DNA from: CAIQPS01 sp963721365
Lineage (GTDB): Bacteria > Actinomycetota > Thermoleophilia > RBG-16-64-13
DNA: 33,619 bases
Assembly (NCBI GenBank): GCA_963721365.1
Contig: CAVRJE010000010.1
Location: 1-33,619, forward strand
Direction: 5' to 3'
Shown piece by piece: positions 15,668 through 23,956 of this stretch. Positions within the stretch are counted from its first letter, which is position 1; every line of letters starts with the position of its first letter. The position numbers and the translations under genes were made by a program. The notes under the pieces were generated by a model. That model searched no databases. It saw only the letters and a list, made by a program, of their open reading frames with translations, and was not told where the DNA came from.

Positions 15668-16648
15668 AGGAGCCGCGGAAGCAACGGATCGCCGTCATCG
15701 GCGCGGGCATGATGGGCCAGGGATGCACCCAGGCCTTCGCCATGGCCGGGTACGAGGTCCGGCTGCAGAGCCTCGACGACGAGTTGTTTCGCGGGGTGCG
15801 CGACCGGATCCGGGGCGACCTGGCCTTTCTCGCCGAACGGGGCCTCGGCTCCGCGGACGAAGTGGAGCAGACCCTCTCGCTGATCACCACCACCACCCGG
15901 CTCGACGAGGCTCTCGAAGGGGCCGATTTCGTGCTCGAGTGCATCTTCGAGAACCTGGAGGCCAAGCGCGCCCTTTTCCAGCAGATGGAGGCGCTCGTCG
16001 GTCCGGACATCATCCTGGCGACCAACACGTCGGTCATCCGGATAACCGAGATCGCCGAGGCCTGCTCGCTTCCCGGCCGGGTCGTGGGCGCGCACTGGTG
16101 GAACCCCGCCTACCTCATCCCCATCGTCGAGATCATCCCCGGGGAGAAGACCACGGAAGAGACGGTCGAGCGGACCACCCGGCTGCTGAGCCAGGCCGGC
16201 AAGCTGCCGGTGTACGTCAAGAAGGACGCGCCCGGGTTCGTCGGGCAACCGCCTGCTTCACGCGCTCTACCGGGAAGCCATGTCCATCGTGGAGCAGGGG
16301 ATCGCCGACGCCGACACCGTCGACCTGGTGCTCAAGTACGGGCCGGGTATGCGCTTCCAGGTGATGGCGCCGTTCGAGCATATGGACATGGTGGGCCTGG
16401 ACCTCGGCCTCGCGGTGGAGAGCTATCTGTGGCCACACCTGGAGGACTCGCACGAAGTGCTGCCCATGCTCGCCGACAAGGTGGCCAAGGGCGAGTTGGG
16501 CTTCAAGACCGGCGGGGTCGGCTTCCGCAGTTGGACGCCCGAGGAGCAGAAGGCTCTTCGCGACAACCTCCTCGATCACCTGGCCAAGCAGGTGGCCGCG
16601 GTCAGCGCGATCTGCGGCCTTGCGACTCCAGACGCCCCACCACGATGA
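15664..16648 (+). CDS. 3-hydroxyacyl-CoA dehydrogenase family protein, one frame break
   Basis: About 328 codons. The N-terminal Rossmann fold is RIAVIGAGMMGQGCTQAFAM, followed by ADFVLECIFENLEAKRALFQ, ATNTSVIRITEIAE and the catalytic-His segment GAHWWNPAYLIPIVEIIPGE (variant of the usual H-F-F-N-P). The C-terminal helical domain begins with PGFVGNRLLHALYREAMSIV once a surplus G near 16243 is ignored, and continues FEHMDMVGLDLGLAVESYLW. The WWNP variant is more like the single-domain dehydrogenases (carnitine or pyridine-ring type) than fatty-acid oxidation multienzymes. It oxidises a 3-hydroxy acid or acyl-CoA with NAD+. Last gene of operon A; its 3' end overlaps the convergent modB by 47 bp. 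Confidence 0.83.
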
Positions 16649-17255
16649 AGGCGACCAGTCCTAGCCCTGTTAGCAGAAGGACTACCAGGTTCACCACTCC
16701 GTAGTTCTGGTTCTGGACGGCGTCATAGATGAACAAGGGCAGCGTCTGCGTGCGCCCGGGGATGTTGCCTGCCACCATCAACGTGGCCCCGAATTCTCCA
16801 AGCGCCCGAGCGGCAGCCAATACGGTGCCGGCGATGAGCCCCCGTCGAGCAAGGGGGAGGGTGACCCGAAAGAAGACGCCGGCCTCTGAGGAGCCGAGTG
16901 TACGCGCGGCGTTCTCCAGCACGGGGTCGACCCCGCGGATGCCCGCCTTGGCCGCCATCACCATCAGCGGGAGCGCCACGACCGCGGACGCCAACACCGC
17001 AGCCACCCACGTGAAGACCACGTTGACCCCGAAAGCCGCCTCGACCGGGCCGCCGGTCCCCAGGAAGCGCAACAGGTAGTAACCGACCACGGTGGGCGGA
17101 AGGACCAGAGGCAGCATCAGGATGGCTTCGAACAACTGGACGCCGGGGAAGCGCACCCGCGCTATCACCAGTCCGGCCCCGGTTCCGGCGATCACGACTA
17201 TGAGGGTCGCGACACCCGTGACTGCGAGCGAGATGAGGAAAGCGTGCCAGCCCAC
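16602..17255 (-). CDS. modB: Molybdate ABC transporter permease
   Basis: 217 residues with about five membrane segments. The family signatures are PLVLPPTVVGYYLL in the N-terminal half, the EAA-type cytoplasmic loop ENAARTLGSSEAGVFFRVTL with PLARRGLIAG, and ARALGEFGATLMVAGNIPGR with TQTLPLFIYD, which is characteristic of ModB. It forms the membrane channel for molybdate (or tungstate) captured by ModA. The GTG start lies one base after the modA stop, so the genes are coupled. A ModC ATPase would be expected downstream, but the convergent dehydrogenase occupies that place. Confidence 0.9.
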   Translation of the reverse strand: MGWHAFLISLAVTGVATLIVVIAGTGAGLVIARVRFPGVQLFEAILMLPLVLPPTVVGYYLLRFLGTGGPVEAAFGVNVVFTWVAAVLASAVVALPLMVMAAKAGIRGVDPVLENAARTLGSSEAGVFFRVTLPLARRGLIAGTVLAAARALGEFGATLMVAGNIPGRTQTLPLFIYDAVQNQNYGVVNLVVLLLTGLGLVAFIVVGRLESQGRRSR

Positions 17256-17256
17256 C

Positions 17257-18106
17257 CTAGTCCTTCCCAGGCATCACGAAGCCGTATTTGGTCAAGATCT
17301 CGCGCCCCTGGTCGCCGGTCAAGAAAGCGATGAATCGTTTGGCTTCGTCTTGGTGAGTACTGGAGGCGATTATCGCCAACTCCTGGTTTATCGGCTGGTG
17401 CAAGGTCTCGGGAACGAGCTCGTACGTCCCCGCGGCGGTCGCAACAAGCGACAACGCCACCAATCCGACGTCGACGTTGCCGGTCTGCGCATACTGAAAC
17501 GCTTGGAGCACGTTCTCTCCCGGCACGAGCTTGGGCTGCAACTCGTCCCACAGGCCCGCCGATTGCAGAGCCTCTCGTGCCGCCTGCCCGTAGGGCGCGT
17601 GATCGGGATTGGCGATCGATACGCGGCGAATGTTGGACGAGGTGAGGTCCTGCAGCGTCTTGGGCGCGACTGAGCCACCCGACCGGACCCACATGGCCAG
17701 CCGGCCTCGCGCGTAGATCTGCGAAGCGCCGGGGACGAGTAGGTTCTTCTGGGCGAGCTGGTCGATGGCCGCCGTGCTCGCGGCCAGAAACACATCGACG
17801 CGGGCGCCTGATTCGATCTGCTGTCTGAGTTGACCCGTCGAACCCAGATTGACCTTCAGCACGAGGCCGGTCTGCTCCTCGAACAGCGGCGCGATTTCCG
17901 CTAGAACTGGAGAGAGATCGGCAGCGGCCGACACGATCGATCTCTACTTGCTGGGAGCCTGCGGACAAAGTGCCGTCGCTCGGAGCGGCAGCGTCACCGC
18001 ACGACCACAGCGTTGTGCCAAACACCACCACCAGGACCGTGAGCATGGCCGGAAGCAAGGAATGACACCGGTGCTTCCCGTCTGATCCTCTACGACTTGA
18101 GGCCAT
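17257..18106 (-). CDS. modA: Molybdate-binding periplasmic lipoprotein, one frame break
   Basis: About 283 codons. The N-terminus has a signal with the lipobox LWSC, then the mature domain: VSAAADLSPVLAEIAPLFEE, QTGLVLKVNLGSTGQLRQQI, ARVDVFLAASTAAIDQL, IANPDHAPYGQAAREAL and TGNVDVGLVALSLV. These are the strand-helix units of ModA, including the oxyanion-contacting SAAADL and GSTGQLRQQI loops. The signal and mature parts lie in different frames; the break is near 17940, just before the SAAADL loop. It should capture molybdate or tungstate outside the membrane for ModB. A molybdenum or tungsten enzyme is likely encoded elsewhere. Confidence 0.85.
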
Positions 18107-18176
18107 TCGGCCCGCCTTGATGCGCCTTCGCATTCGTTCCTCGCGTCTCTCCGCCTATTTCACAGAAACGGCCAAC

Positions 18177-18200
18177 GGTTATCCAGTGCGAAGTATAACG
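18177..18200. promoter_or_regulatory. Candidate modA control site (GTTAT-N12-ATAAC)
   Basis: In the 151-bp gap upstream of modA, GTTAT (18178-18182) and ATAAC (18195-18199) form an inverted repeat, reminiscent of the CGTTAT/ATAACG halves of ModE boxes. Read on the minus strand, TATACT could also serve as a -10 element. The spacing is not that of the E. coli ModE site, so this is tentative. Confidence 0.25.
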
Positions 18201-18257
18201 CTGTTTCCGCGGTCGTGGCTAGGCTCGGCCAACCGGGTTCTCGACGCCCCGGGCGCG

Positions 18258-19026
18258 TCAGGCCCCGTGATATCCGAGCGCCGACGACAGGGCGGCCGCA
18301 GTCCTCTTGACGGCAGCGGCGTAGCCCTGCATCTGCTCTTCGCTGCATCTCTCGGGTGGCGCGACCACCGAAAGCGACGCCCTCACCTGGCCGTTGCTGT
18401 CGAACACCGGGGCGGCCACGGCGGGTGCGGTCTCGTTCCACTCTCCCCAATCGAAAGCCACCCCTTCGTTTCTCACCCTCTCCCATTTCTGCCGCAGCAG
18501 ATCGGGATCCACCACGGTGTGCGGCGTGCGCCGCTGCTGGGGGGTAGCGAGTACGGCTTCCTGGGTGTGCTTCGACCCGAATGCGATCAAGATCATGAGA
18601 ATCGGCGCTGGCACTACCCTGAAGAAGCATGCCCGCGAACGTGACGGGCTTGAAGGCGCGGGCGGTCGGGACCGTGTCGAGGATCATCGCTCCCTGATCC
18701 GTCCACACGCAAAGGCTCGTCGACTCGGTCGTTTCCTCCGTCAGCTTGACGAGGAACGGATGCGCGGCCCGGACCAACTCCGAATGGGACATCGCCAGAT
18801 AAAGCGCTCGAAGGGCGCTCGAGCCAAGATGGTATTTCCCGAATTCCCGGTCGTAGGCGACCCAATTCGCCGCTTCCAGCGTCTTCATCAGGTGTGTGGG
18901 GGCTCTCGCATTCCTGAGGTTCACCAGGGTCGACGTCGAAGAGCCAGCAGAAACAGCCCCTTCTCCAGGGTACGCGTGGGGGCGCTGCGGGGATCTCAGA
19001 TTGAATCGTCTCCTTCGATCGAGCAT
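18258..19026 (-). pseudogene. IclR-family transcriptional regulator with destroyed HTH and frame breaks
   Basis: The ligand-binding domain is good: MKTLEAANWVAYDREFGKYH, LGSSALRALYLAMSHSELVR, ESTSLCVWTDQGAMILDTVP, then after a frame break near 18610 FGSKHTQEAVLATPQQRRT and GVAFDWGEWNETAPAVAAPV, a typical IclR effector domain. Upstream of MKTLEAANW the winged-helix region is scrambled by several small deletions: TRTLEKGLFLLAL is still traceable, but the recognition helix present in the fragment at 19331-19510 (LKELRERAGLPKATTRRL) is lost. As written it cannot bind DNA normally. It lies divergent from the binding-protein operon, the classical position for its regulator. Either a true pseudogene or poor sequence. 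Confidence 0.75.
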
Positions 19027-19054
19027 GGCCAAGAGAGTCGTGGCAAACCAAATG

Positions 19055-19105
19055 TTGACAGGCCCGAGCTTCTGGTGCTAGGGTTGATTCATATTCTAGC
19101 ACTAG
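19055..19105 (+). promoter_or_regulatory. Promoter/operator copy A
   Basis: TTGACA (19055-19060) with TAGGGT 18 bp downstream suggests a plus-strand promoter. CTGGTGCTA (19072-19080) and TAGCACTAG (19097-19105) form an inverted repeat with a 16-bp spacer and one mismatch. The same elements occur in copy B. Confidence 0.55.
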
Positions 19106-19253
19106 TAGAGTCAAAAAATGAACCTTTCCAGATCTAGCTGGTCACAACAAGCGAAGACGGGTTCGTCCACCTATATTCACGCCGCGAGAAAGGAGCAGGG
19201 CGCAGAGCACGGAACCGGTCAAAGCAGAGTCGTTTCAGAATGAGGGGGTTTCG

Positions 19254-19329
19254 ATGATCGACGAGAAGAAGAGTGTGAGCCGGCGTGAGTTCTGAAGATC
19301 GCGGGGATCGCGGGCGCGACGATCGGTGT
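19254..19329 (+). pseudogene. N-terminal remnant of a binding protein (Tat signal start)
   Basis: The ATG at 19254 after GAGGGGGTTTCG encodes MIDEKKSVSRREF, then a stop at 19293 because one T of the TTT in the intact copy (GAGTTTCTGAAG) is missing. Homology to the intact gene at 19735 continues to GATCGGTGT at 19329 and stops abruptly, where the second IclR fragment begins. Confidence 0.75.
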
Positions 19330-19330
19330 C

Positions 19331-19510
19331 CAGCCGCCGGGTGGTGGCTTTGGGCAGTCCGGCCCGTTCCCGCAATTCCTTGAGGCTCCACTCAGGGTTG
19401 TCGACATCGAAGAGCCCTAGCAGGAACAGCCCCTTCTCCAGGGTGCGCGTGGGGGCGCTGCGGGGGATCTCCACGGGAGTATCAGAGTCGCTACTAGGCA
19501 AGCTGGCCAT
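19331..19510 (-). pseudogene. IclR HTH fragment
   Basis: Sixty codons from the ATG at 19510 encode an intact IclR winged helix: RSAPTRTLEKGLFLLGLFDV, NPEWSLKELRERAG and LPKATTRRL. The homology then ends, and the frame runs into antisense of the duplicated signal-peptide region. The fragment carries the DNA-binding half but no effector domain. If translated it would be a lone HTH with a nonsense tail of about 30 residues. Confidence 0.75.
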
Positions 19511-19533
19511 CCGAGTTCGAGGCACACCGAATG

Positions 19534-19584
19534 TTGACAGGTCCGAGCTTCTGGTGCTAGGGTTGATTCATATTTTAGCACCAG
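19534..19584 (+). promoter_or_regulatory. Promoter/operator copy B, upstream of the binding-protein gene
   Basis: TTGACA (19534-19539) and TAGGGT 18 bp downstream form a candidate plus-strand promoter. CTGGTGCTA (19551-19559) and TAGCACCAG (19576-19584) are a perfect 9-bp inverted repeat with a 16-bp spacer, overlapping and following the -10. On the minus strand a TTGACT (19587-19592) faces the regulator. The arrangement fits an IclR-type operator controlling both directions. Confidence 0.6.
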
Positions 19585-19734
19585 TAGAGTCAAAAAATGA
19601 ACCTAGTCCAAAGCGGGCTGGTCACAACAAGCGAAGACGGGTTCCTCCACCACATTCCTGCCGCGAGAAAGGAGCAGGGCGCAGAGGGCGTCAACAGTTC
19701 AAAGCAGATTCTTTTCCAGAATGAGGGGGTTTCG

Positions 19735-21177
19735 ATGATCGACGAGAGCAAGAGTGTGAGCCGGCGTGAGTTTCTGAAGATCGCCGGCATCGCCGGGGCG
19801 ACGATCGGTGTGGGCGCAGGCCTGGGCGGGCTGGTAGCCGCTTGCGGCGGCGAAGAGACGACGACCACCACCGCGGCCGCTGCGACCACTACCTCGGCAG
19901 CCCCGGCGACCACCACCACCGCGGCTGCGAGCACCACCACCACCGCGGGTGTCGAAACGGGCCGTCCGGTCAAGGTCGGCTTCGTCGACCCGCTGACTGG
20001 GGTGCTCGCCGGGTTCGGGCTGGCCGGCGACTACTGCGCGGCCAAATGGAAAGCGGCGGTCGCCGACGGCCTGGTGCTGGGGGACGGCAAGAACCATCCC
20101 TTTGAGATCCAGGTGGTGGATAGCCAGTCCGACACCAACCGGGCTTCTCAGGTCACCGGTGACCTGATCAACAACTCCAAGGTCGACCTAGTTATGTGCG
20201 CGGCGACCGGAGACACGGTCAACCCGGTGGCCGATACGTGCGAGGCCAGCAGCATGCCTTGTCTATCCATCGACGTGCCCGTGGAAGTCTATGTGTTCCA
20301 GCGGGGCGGCGCTCCGGACAAGCCCTTCACCTGGACCTACAACCTCTTCTGGGGCCTCACCGAGGAGGCAGCGGTCGAGGTCGACATGTTCAATCAGGTC
20401 CCCTCCAACAAGAAGATCGGGGCGATCTGGCCGAACAACGCGCCGGGGAACGCCTACCGCATGATGTACGGGGGCGAAGGCACCGGGTGGCCCGACAAGA
20501 GCTACACATACATCGACTCCGGCCTTTATAACGAGCCGAGTGAGGACTTCACTCAGCAGATCAGCCTGTTCAAGAAAGAGGGCTGCGAGATCCTGCAGGG
20601 CGTACAGATCGACCCGGACTGGACTACCCTGACCAAGCAGTGCGCGCAGCAAGGCTTCAAGCCCATCATCATGGAGGGCATCAAGCCCACCCTGTTCCCG
20701 ACCACGATGGAAGCCATCGGCCCACTCGCCGACGGTCAGTGCACGGTGGGGTGGTTCCACCCGACCTACCCGTTCAAGTCGTCTCTCACCGGGGAGACCT
20801 GTCAGCAGATGTGTGACGACTTCGAGAAGACCAAGAGCATGCAGTGGCAGCAGACCATCATGCACTACGCTGTGTTCGAATGGGCCGTCGACGCCTTCAA
20901 GCGCCAGACGAACCTGGACGACAAAGCGGAGTTCATCACGCGGGTGCAGGAAACCAAGATGGCCGACTCGCTCGCCGGTCCCATCGACTTCACCACACCG
21001 GTGCAGTGGGGAACCTCGCATCCCACGCTCAACTGTGTCACCACGCCGACCTACGGCGGCCAGTGGAAGCTCTCGAACGGCGGCAAGTACCAGTTCGACC
21101 TGGTTATCGTCAGCAACGTGACCTCGCCGGTCGTCACGGTGCAGGACAAGATGAAGCCGATGACCTGGGCCGGATAA
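19735..21177 (+). CDS. Tat-exported ABC substrate-binding lipoprotein (branched-chain amino acid/amide type)
   Basis: 480 residues. SVSRREFLKIAGIAGATIGV is a twin-arginine signal, followed by a VAAC lipobox and a Thr/Ala linker. The mature part is a type-I periplasmic-binding fold: VKVGFVDPLTGVLAGFG, IQVVDSQSDTNRASQVTGDL, VDLVMCAATGDTVNPVADTC, NKKIGAIWPNNAPGNAYRMM, EDFTQQISLFKKEGCEILQG. It captures a small molecule, in this family an amino acid, amide or aromatic acid, for an ABC importer. The ATG at 19735 has GAGGGGG upstream. No permease or ATPase gene is in the window, so partners must be elsewhere. Position upstream of the OYE genes and divergent from IclR suggests it binds the pathway substrate. 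Confidence 0.88.
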   Translation: MIDESKSVSRREFLKIAGIAGATIGVGAGLGGLVAACGGEETTTTTAAAATTTSAAPATTTTAAASTTTTAGVETGRPVKVGFVDPLTGVLAGFGLAGDYCAAKWKAAVADGLVLGDGKNHPFEIQVVDSQSDTNRASQVTGDLINNSKVDLVMCAATGDTVNPVADTCEASSMPCLSIDVPVEVYVFQRGGAPDKPFTWTYNLFWGLTEEAAVEVDMFNQVPSNKKIGAIWPNNAPGNAYRMMYGGEGTGWPDKSYTYIDSGLYNEPSEDFTQQISLFKKEGCEILQGVQIDPDWTTLTKQCAQQGFKPIIMEGIKPTLFPTTMEAIGPLADGQCTVGWFHPTYPFKSSLTGETCQQMCDDFEKTKSMQWQQTIMHYAVFEWAVDAFKRQTNLDDKAEFITRVQETKMADSLAGPIDFTTPVQWGTSHPTLNCVTTPTYGGQWKLSNGGKYQFDLVIVSNVTSPVVTVQDKMKPMTWAG

Positions 21178-21190
21178 GGAAGTACCCTCC

Positions 21191-21219
21191 GGGGCCGCGG
21201 CGCGCCGCGCCGCGGCCCC
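21191..21219 (+). terminator. Strong hairpin after the binding-protein gene
   Basis: A perfect 13-bp GC stem (21191-21203 with 21207-21219) has a 3-nt GCC loop, 14 bp past the stop codon. It is followed by CCTTCG rather than a T run, so it may attenuate transcription or stabilise the 3' end rather than fully terminate. This would let the abundant binding protein be made in excess over the downstream enzymes. Confidence 0.6.
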
Positions 21220-21361
21220 CCTTCGTGCCGGCATGGTCCAGGAAGTCGCCGCGCATACGCGAACAGTATGGAATCTAGAGCCGACTAGCTGGCATCATCG
21301 ACCAACCACGGAACGATCGATGCCAGAGCGACTGCTTGTGCGTCAGAGAAGGGATTTCTGA

Positions 21362-23318
21362 ATGGAAACGAGTTTTCCGCGCTTGTTCCAGCCGGGCCGG
21401 ATCGGGAACGTCAGCCTAAAGAACCGCATCCTTAAGGCCCCGCAGCACACGGGCCTCGCCAATCCGGACGGTTCGATAACCGACCGGATGCTCCGCTACT
21501 ACAAGGACGTCGCCCAGGGCGGGGCGGCTATGGTGATCGTGGAGTACGCCTGGGTGGACAACGACGCCAGTCAGGCATCGCCTTGCCAACTCGGCATCGC
21601 GCGGATGGAGCACATTCCCGGGCTGTCGCTGTTGGCCGACACGATCAAGGCGAACGGGGCTAAGGCCGGCATCCAGATCTCCCACGCCGGCAGGCAGCGC
21701 TTCACGCTCCAGCAACCCAAAGCCGCTTCCGACGTGCCGTGGCCGGAGATCACGGCGGCCGGGTGCCCCATCCCGGTCCCGCTCACCTTGGACGAGATCA
21801 AGGAGATCGTCAAAGCCTTCGGCCAGGCGGCCAGGCGGGCCCAGACCGCCGGCTTCGACATGGTGGAGATCCACGCCTGCCACGGCTATCTCATTTCCAA
21901 CTTCTTCTCGCCCTACACCAACAAGCGTACCGACTGGTACGGGGGCCCGCTCGAGAACCGGATGCGCTTCCTGCTCGAGATCATCAAGGAGATCAAAGCT
22001 CAGGTCGATCCGGAGTACCCGATCTGCGTGCGTCTCAGCGGCACCGATTACGAGCCGGATGGGCACACCATCGAGGAGACCGTCGAGCTCTCCAAGCGCC
22101 TGGAAGCCAGGGGAGTGGCCGCCATCCACATGTCCGGCGGGAACCACCACACCACCATCCACGAGGTCAGTCCCATGGGGATGTCGCTGGCCCACAACGT
22201 CTGGGCGGCCGAAGCGGTGAAAAAGGTGGTCTCGATCCCGGTCGTCGCGTCCGGCTCCATCAACCTGCCGGGCCTCGCCGAAAGCATCCTGGTCGAAGGC
22301 AAGGGTGACTTCATCGGTCTGGGCAGGCCGCTCTGGGCCGACCCGCAGTGGCCGCGAAAGGCGAAGGAGGGCAGGCCCGAGGATATCCGCCCGTGCATAC
22401 GCTGCAACGACGGCTGTCTCGCGCGCGGAGACCACATCGCCAACACCGTCTCCTGCACCGTCAACGTGGCCCTCTGCCGCGAAGAGGAGTTCAAGATCAC
22501 ACAGGCGCGGCACCCGATGAGGGTAGCGGTCGTCGGCGGCGGGCCGGCAGGAATGGAAGCGGCCCGGGTCTGCGAGCTCAAGGGGCACCAGGTGACCTTG
22601 TACGAGAAGCGGGAACTGGGTGGCGCTCTACTCGAGGCCTCGATACCCGATTTCAAGGCGCCCGACCTGGAGCCGCTCGTGAACTATCTGAAGACCCAGG
22701 TGAAGAAGCTGGGCATCCGGGTAGCGGCGAAGGAGGCCACGCTGGCCGACCTGACCGGCGGCGCCTATGATGCTGTCATCGTCGCCGCGGGCGCCACGCC
22801 TCTCGGTCTCGAGGATGTGCCCGGGATCACCGACCCGAAGGTGGTCGGCGCCGCCCAGGTGCTGCACGGCGAAGTGACCCTCGGCGATCGGGTGGCCGTC
22901 ATCGGGGGAGGCATCGTGGGGACCGAGGTGGGGCTGGTGCTTGCCGAGCAGGGCAAAGAGGTGATATTCGTCGAGATGCTGGACGAGTTCATGTGCAATA
23001 TCACGTTCGACGAGCGCCAGGTCTACGAAGAGCGCTTCGCGCCTCTGAACGTGACCATCAACACGGGCCAACGTCTCGTCGGCGTGACGGAAGGCGGTAT
23101 CACGGTCGCCGACAGATCGGGCAAGCGAGACCGCCATCGCGGCAGATTCGGTCGTGTTGGCGGCGGGCTTCAGACCCAACCGCGAGCTGATCGTAGCGCC
23201 TCCAGAGCTATCCCGGCATCCGGGTGCCGAAGTGGGCGACTGCGTCCGTCCGCGCAAGATATTCGACGCCATACACGACGGGCATCTGGCAGCGAAGTTG
23301 CTGGACAGCGTCATCTGA
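21362..23318 (+). CDS. OYE/2-enoate-reductase-type enzyme (FMN, 4Fe-4S, FAD), one late frame break
   Basis: About 652 codons, normal for the 2,4-dienoyl-CoA reductase/2-enoate reductase/BaiCD group. Residues 1-335 form the FMN barrel: LFQPGRIGNVSLKNRILKAP, AGIQISHAGRQ, EIHACHGYLISNFFSPYTNK with RTDWYGG, and DFIGLGRPLWADP. A 4Fe-4S site follows: CIRCNDGC and a later SCTVN cysteine. Residues from about 380 hold FAD and NAD(P)H folds: MRVAVVGGGPAGMEAARVCE and VAVIGGGIVGTEVGLVLAEQ. A break near 23125 separates the last 60 codons, which continue as VVLAAGFRPN and GDCVRPRKIFDAIHDGHLAA. It likely reduces the C=C bond of an unsaturated acid, CoA ester or enone with NAD(P)H. The ATG at 21362 follows GAAGGGA. 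Confidence 0.87.
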
Positions 23319-23337
23319 CGCAAGGAGGCAGGGCACC

Positions 23338-23940
23338 ATGAGCGATTGGACATTGGCCGGCAAGCCGGCGCTGCTCATCGTCCACATGCAGAACGCGATC
23401 ATCAAGACCCCGAGTCCCCTGGAGGCCATGGGTCACGGCCGGGCCGCCTGGGAGGAGGGTGTGGTCACGAACATCGAGCGCCTCATCTTCGCCTTCCGGA
23501 GCAAGGCTCTTCCGGTGGTCTACTGCGTGGCCCACACGCCACTCGACACCAAGTTCGCCGCCTACGGTGGTTTTTGGGCGGGGGCCGAGCAGGCCAAGGT
23601 CAACCACATGGGCACCTGGGACGTCGAGATCATCGACGAGTTGGCGCCCGTCTCCGGGGAGAAGGTCTTCTACAACTGGCCGTTCAACGTCTTCGAGGGG
23701 ACGGGCCTCCACGAGTATCTCAAGAGCCAGGGGGTGGAGACGGTAGTCCTGACGGGCGTGGCCACGGGGATGTCTGTCGGCACCGCCGCCTGGGCCCTGG
23801 CGGAGCGCTTCTACAATCTGATCGTGCCCTCGGACGCGAGCACCGACGGGAACAGCCAGGTCCACAAGGTGGTCGTCGAGTCGATACTGCCGGCCATCGG
23901 CCTTGTCACCACGACGGAGGACGTCGTCGCCCATCTCTAA
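23338..23940 (+). CDS. Isochorismatase-fold protein with substituted catalytic Asp and Cys
   Basis: 200 residues covering the whole cysteine-hydrolase fold of isochorismatase/nicotinamidase proteins: KPALLIVHMQNAI, LPVVYCVAHTP, GEKVFYNWPFNVFEGTGLHE, ETVVLTGVATGMSVGTAAWA, and the end AIGLVTTTEDVVAHL. The catalytic triad Asp-Lys-Cys reads His16-Lys109-Ser146: the usual D-M-Q-N is H-M-Q-N and the usual Cys is Ser. Lys109 and the preceding cis-peptide region VATG are kept. Amide or enol-ether hydrolysis by the standard mechanism is thus doubtful. AAGGAGG precedes the ATG. It sits 19 bp after one OYE gene and 16 bp before another. Each substitution is one base from canonical, so base errors cannot be excluded. 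Confidence 0.82.
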   Translation: MSDWTLAGKPALLIVHMQNAIIKTPSPLEAMGHGRAAWEEGVVTNIERLIFAFRSKALPVVYCVAHTPLDTKFAAYGGFWAGAEQAKVNHMGTWDVEIIDELAPVSGEKVFYNWPFNVFEGTGLHEYLKSQGVETVVLTGVATGMSVGTAAWALAERFYNLIVPSDASTDGNSQVHKVVVESILPAIGLVTTTEDVVAHL

Positions 23941-23956
23941 GCGAGGGAGTGAAGTC

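Larger units (their letters stand above)
18892..19329. repeat. Tandem duplication, unit A (degenerate)
   Basis: This unit holds the IclR N-terminal region, the divergent promoter/operator, and the first codons of the binding protein. It is homologous to unit B (19330 to about 19810) at an offset of about 480 bp. It differs by scattered substitutions and by about 40 bp of deletions in the HTH part. Confidence 0.8.
19330..19810. repeat. Tandem duplication, unit B (intact)
   Basis: Second copy of the IclR-HTH / promoter / binding-protein-start block. Its left edge lies inside the IclR coding sequence right after the codons for RRL, one codon before the MKTLEAANW at which the ligand-binding part resumes next to unit A. 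The right edge is within the binding-protein gene and is not sharply defined. Confidence 0.75.

Noticed and set aside
18892..19810. Insertion sequence as the cause of the duplication
   Set aside because: No transposase, terminal inverted repeats or target-site duplication flank the block; the repeated material is the local regulator/promoter itself.
21416..22588. A 390-codon minus-strand frame
   Set aside because: It is a codon-bias shadow of the OYE gene at 21362 and has no recognisable domain.
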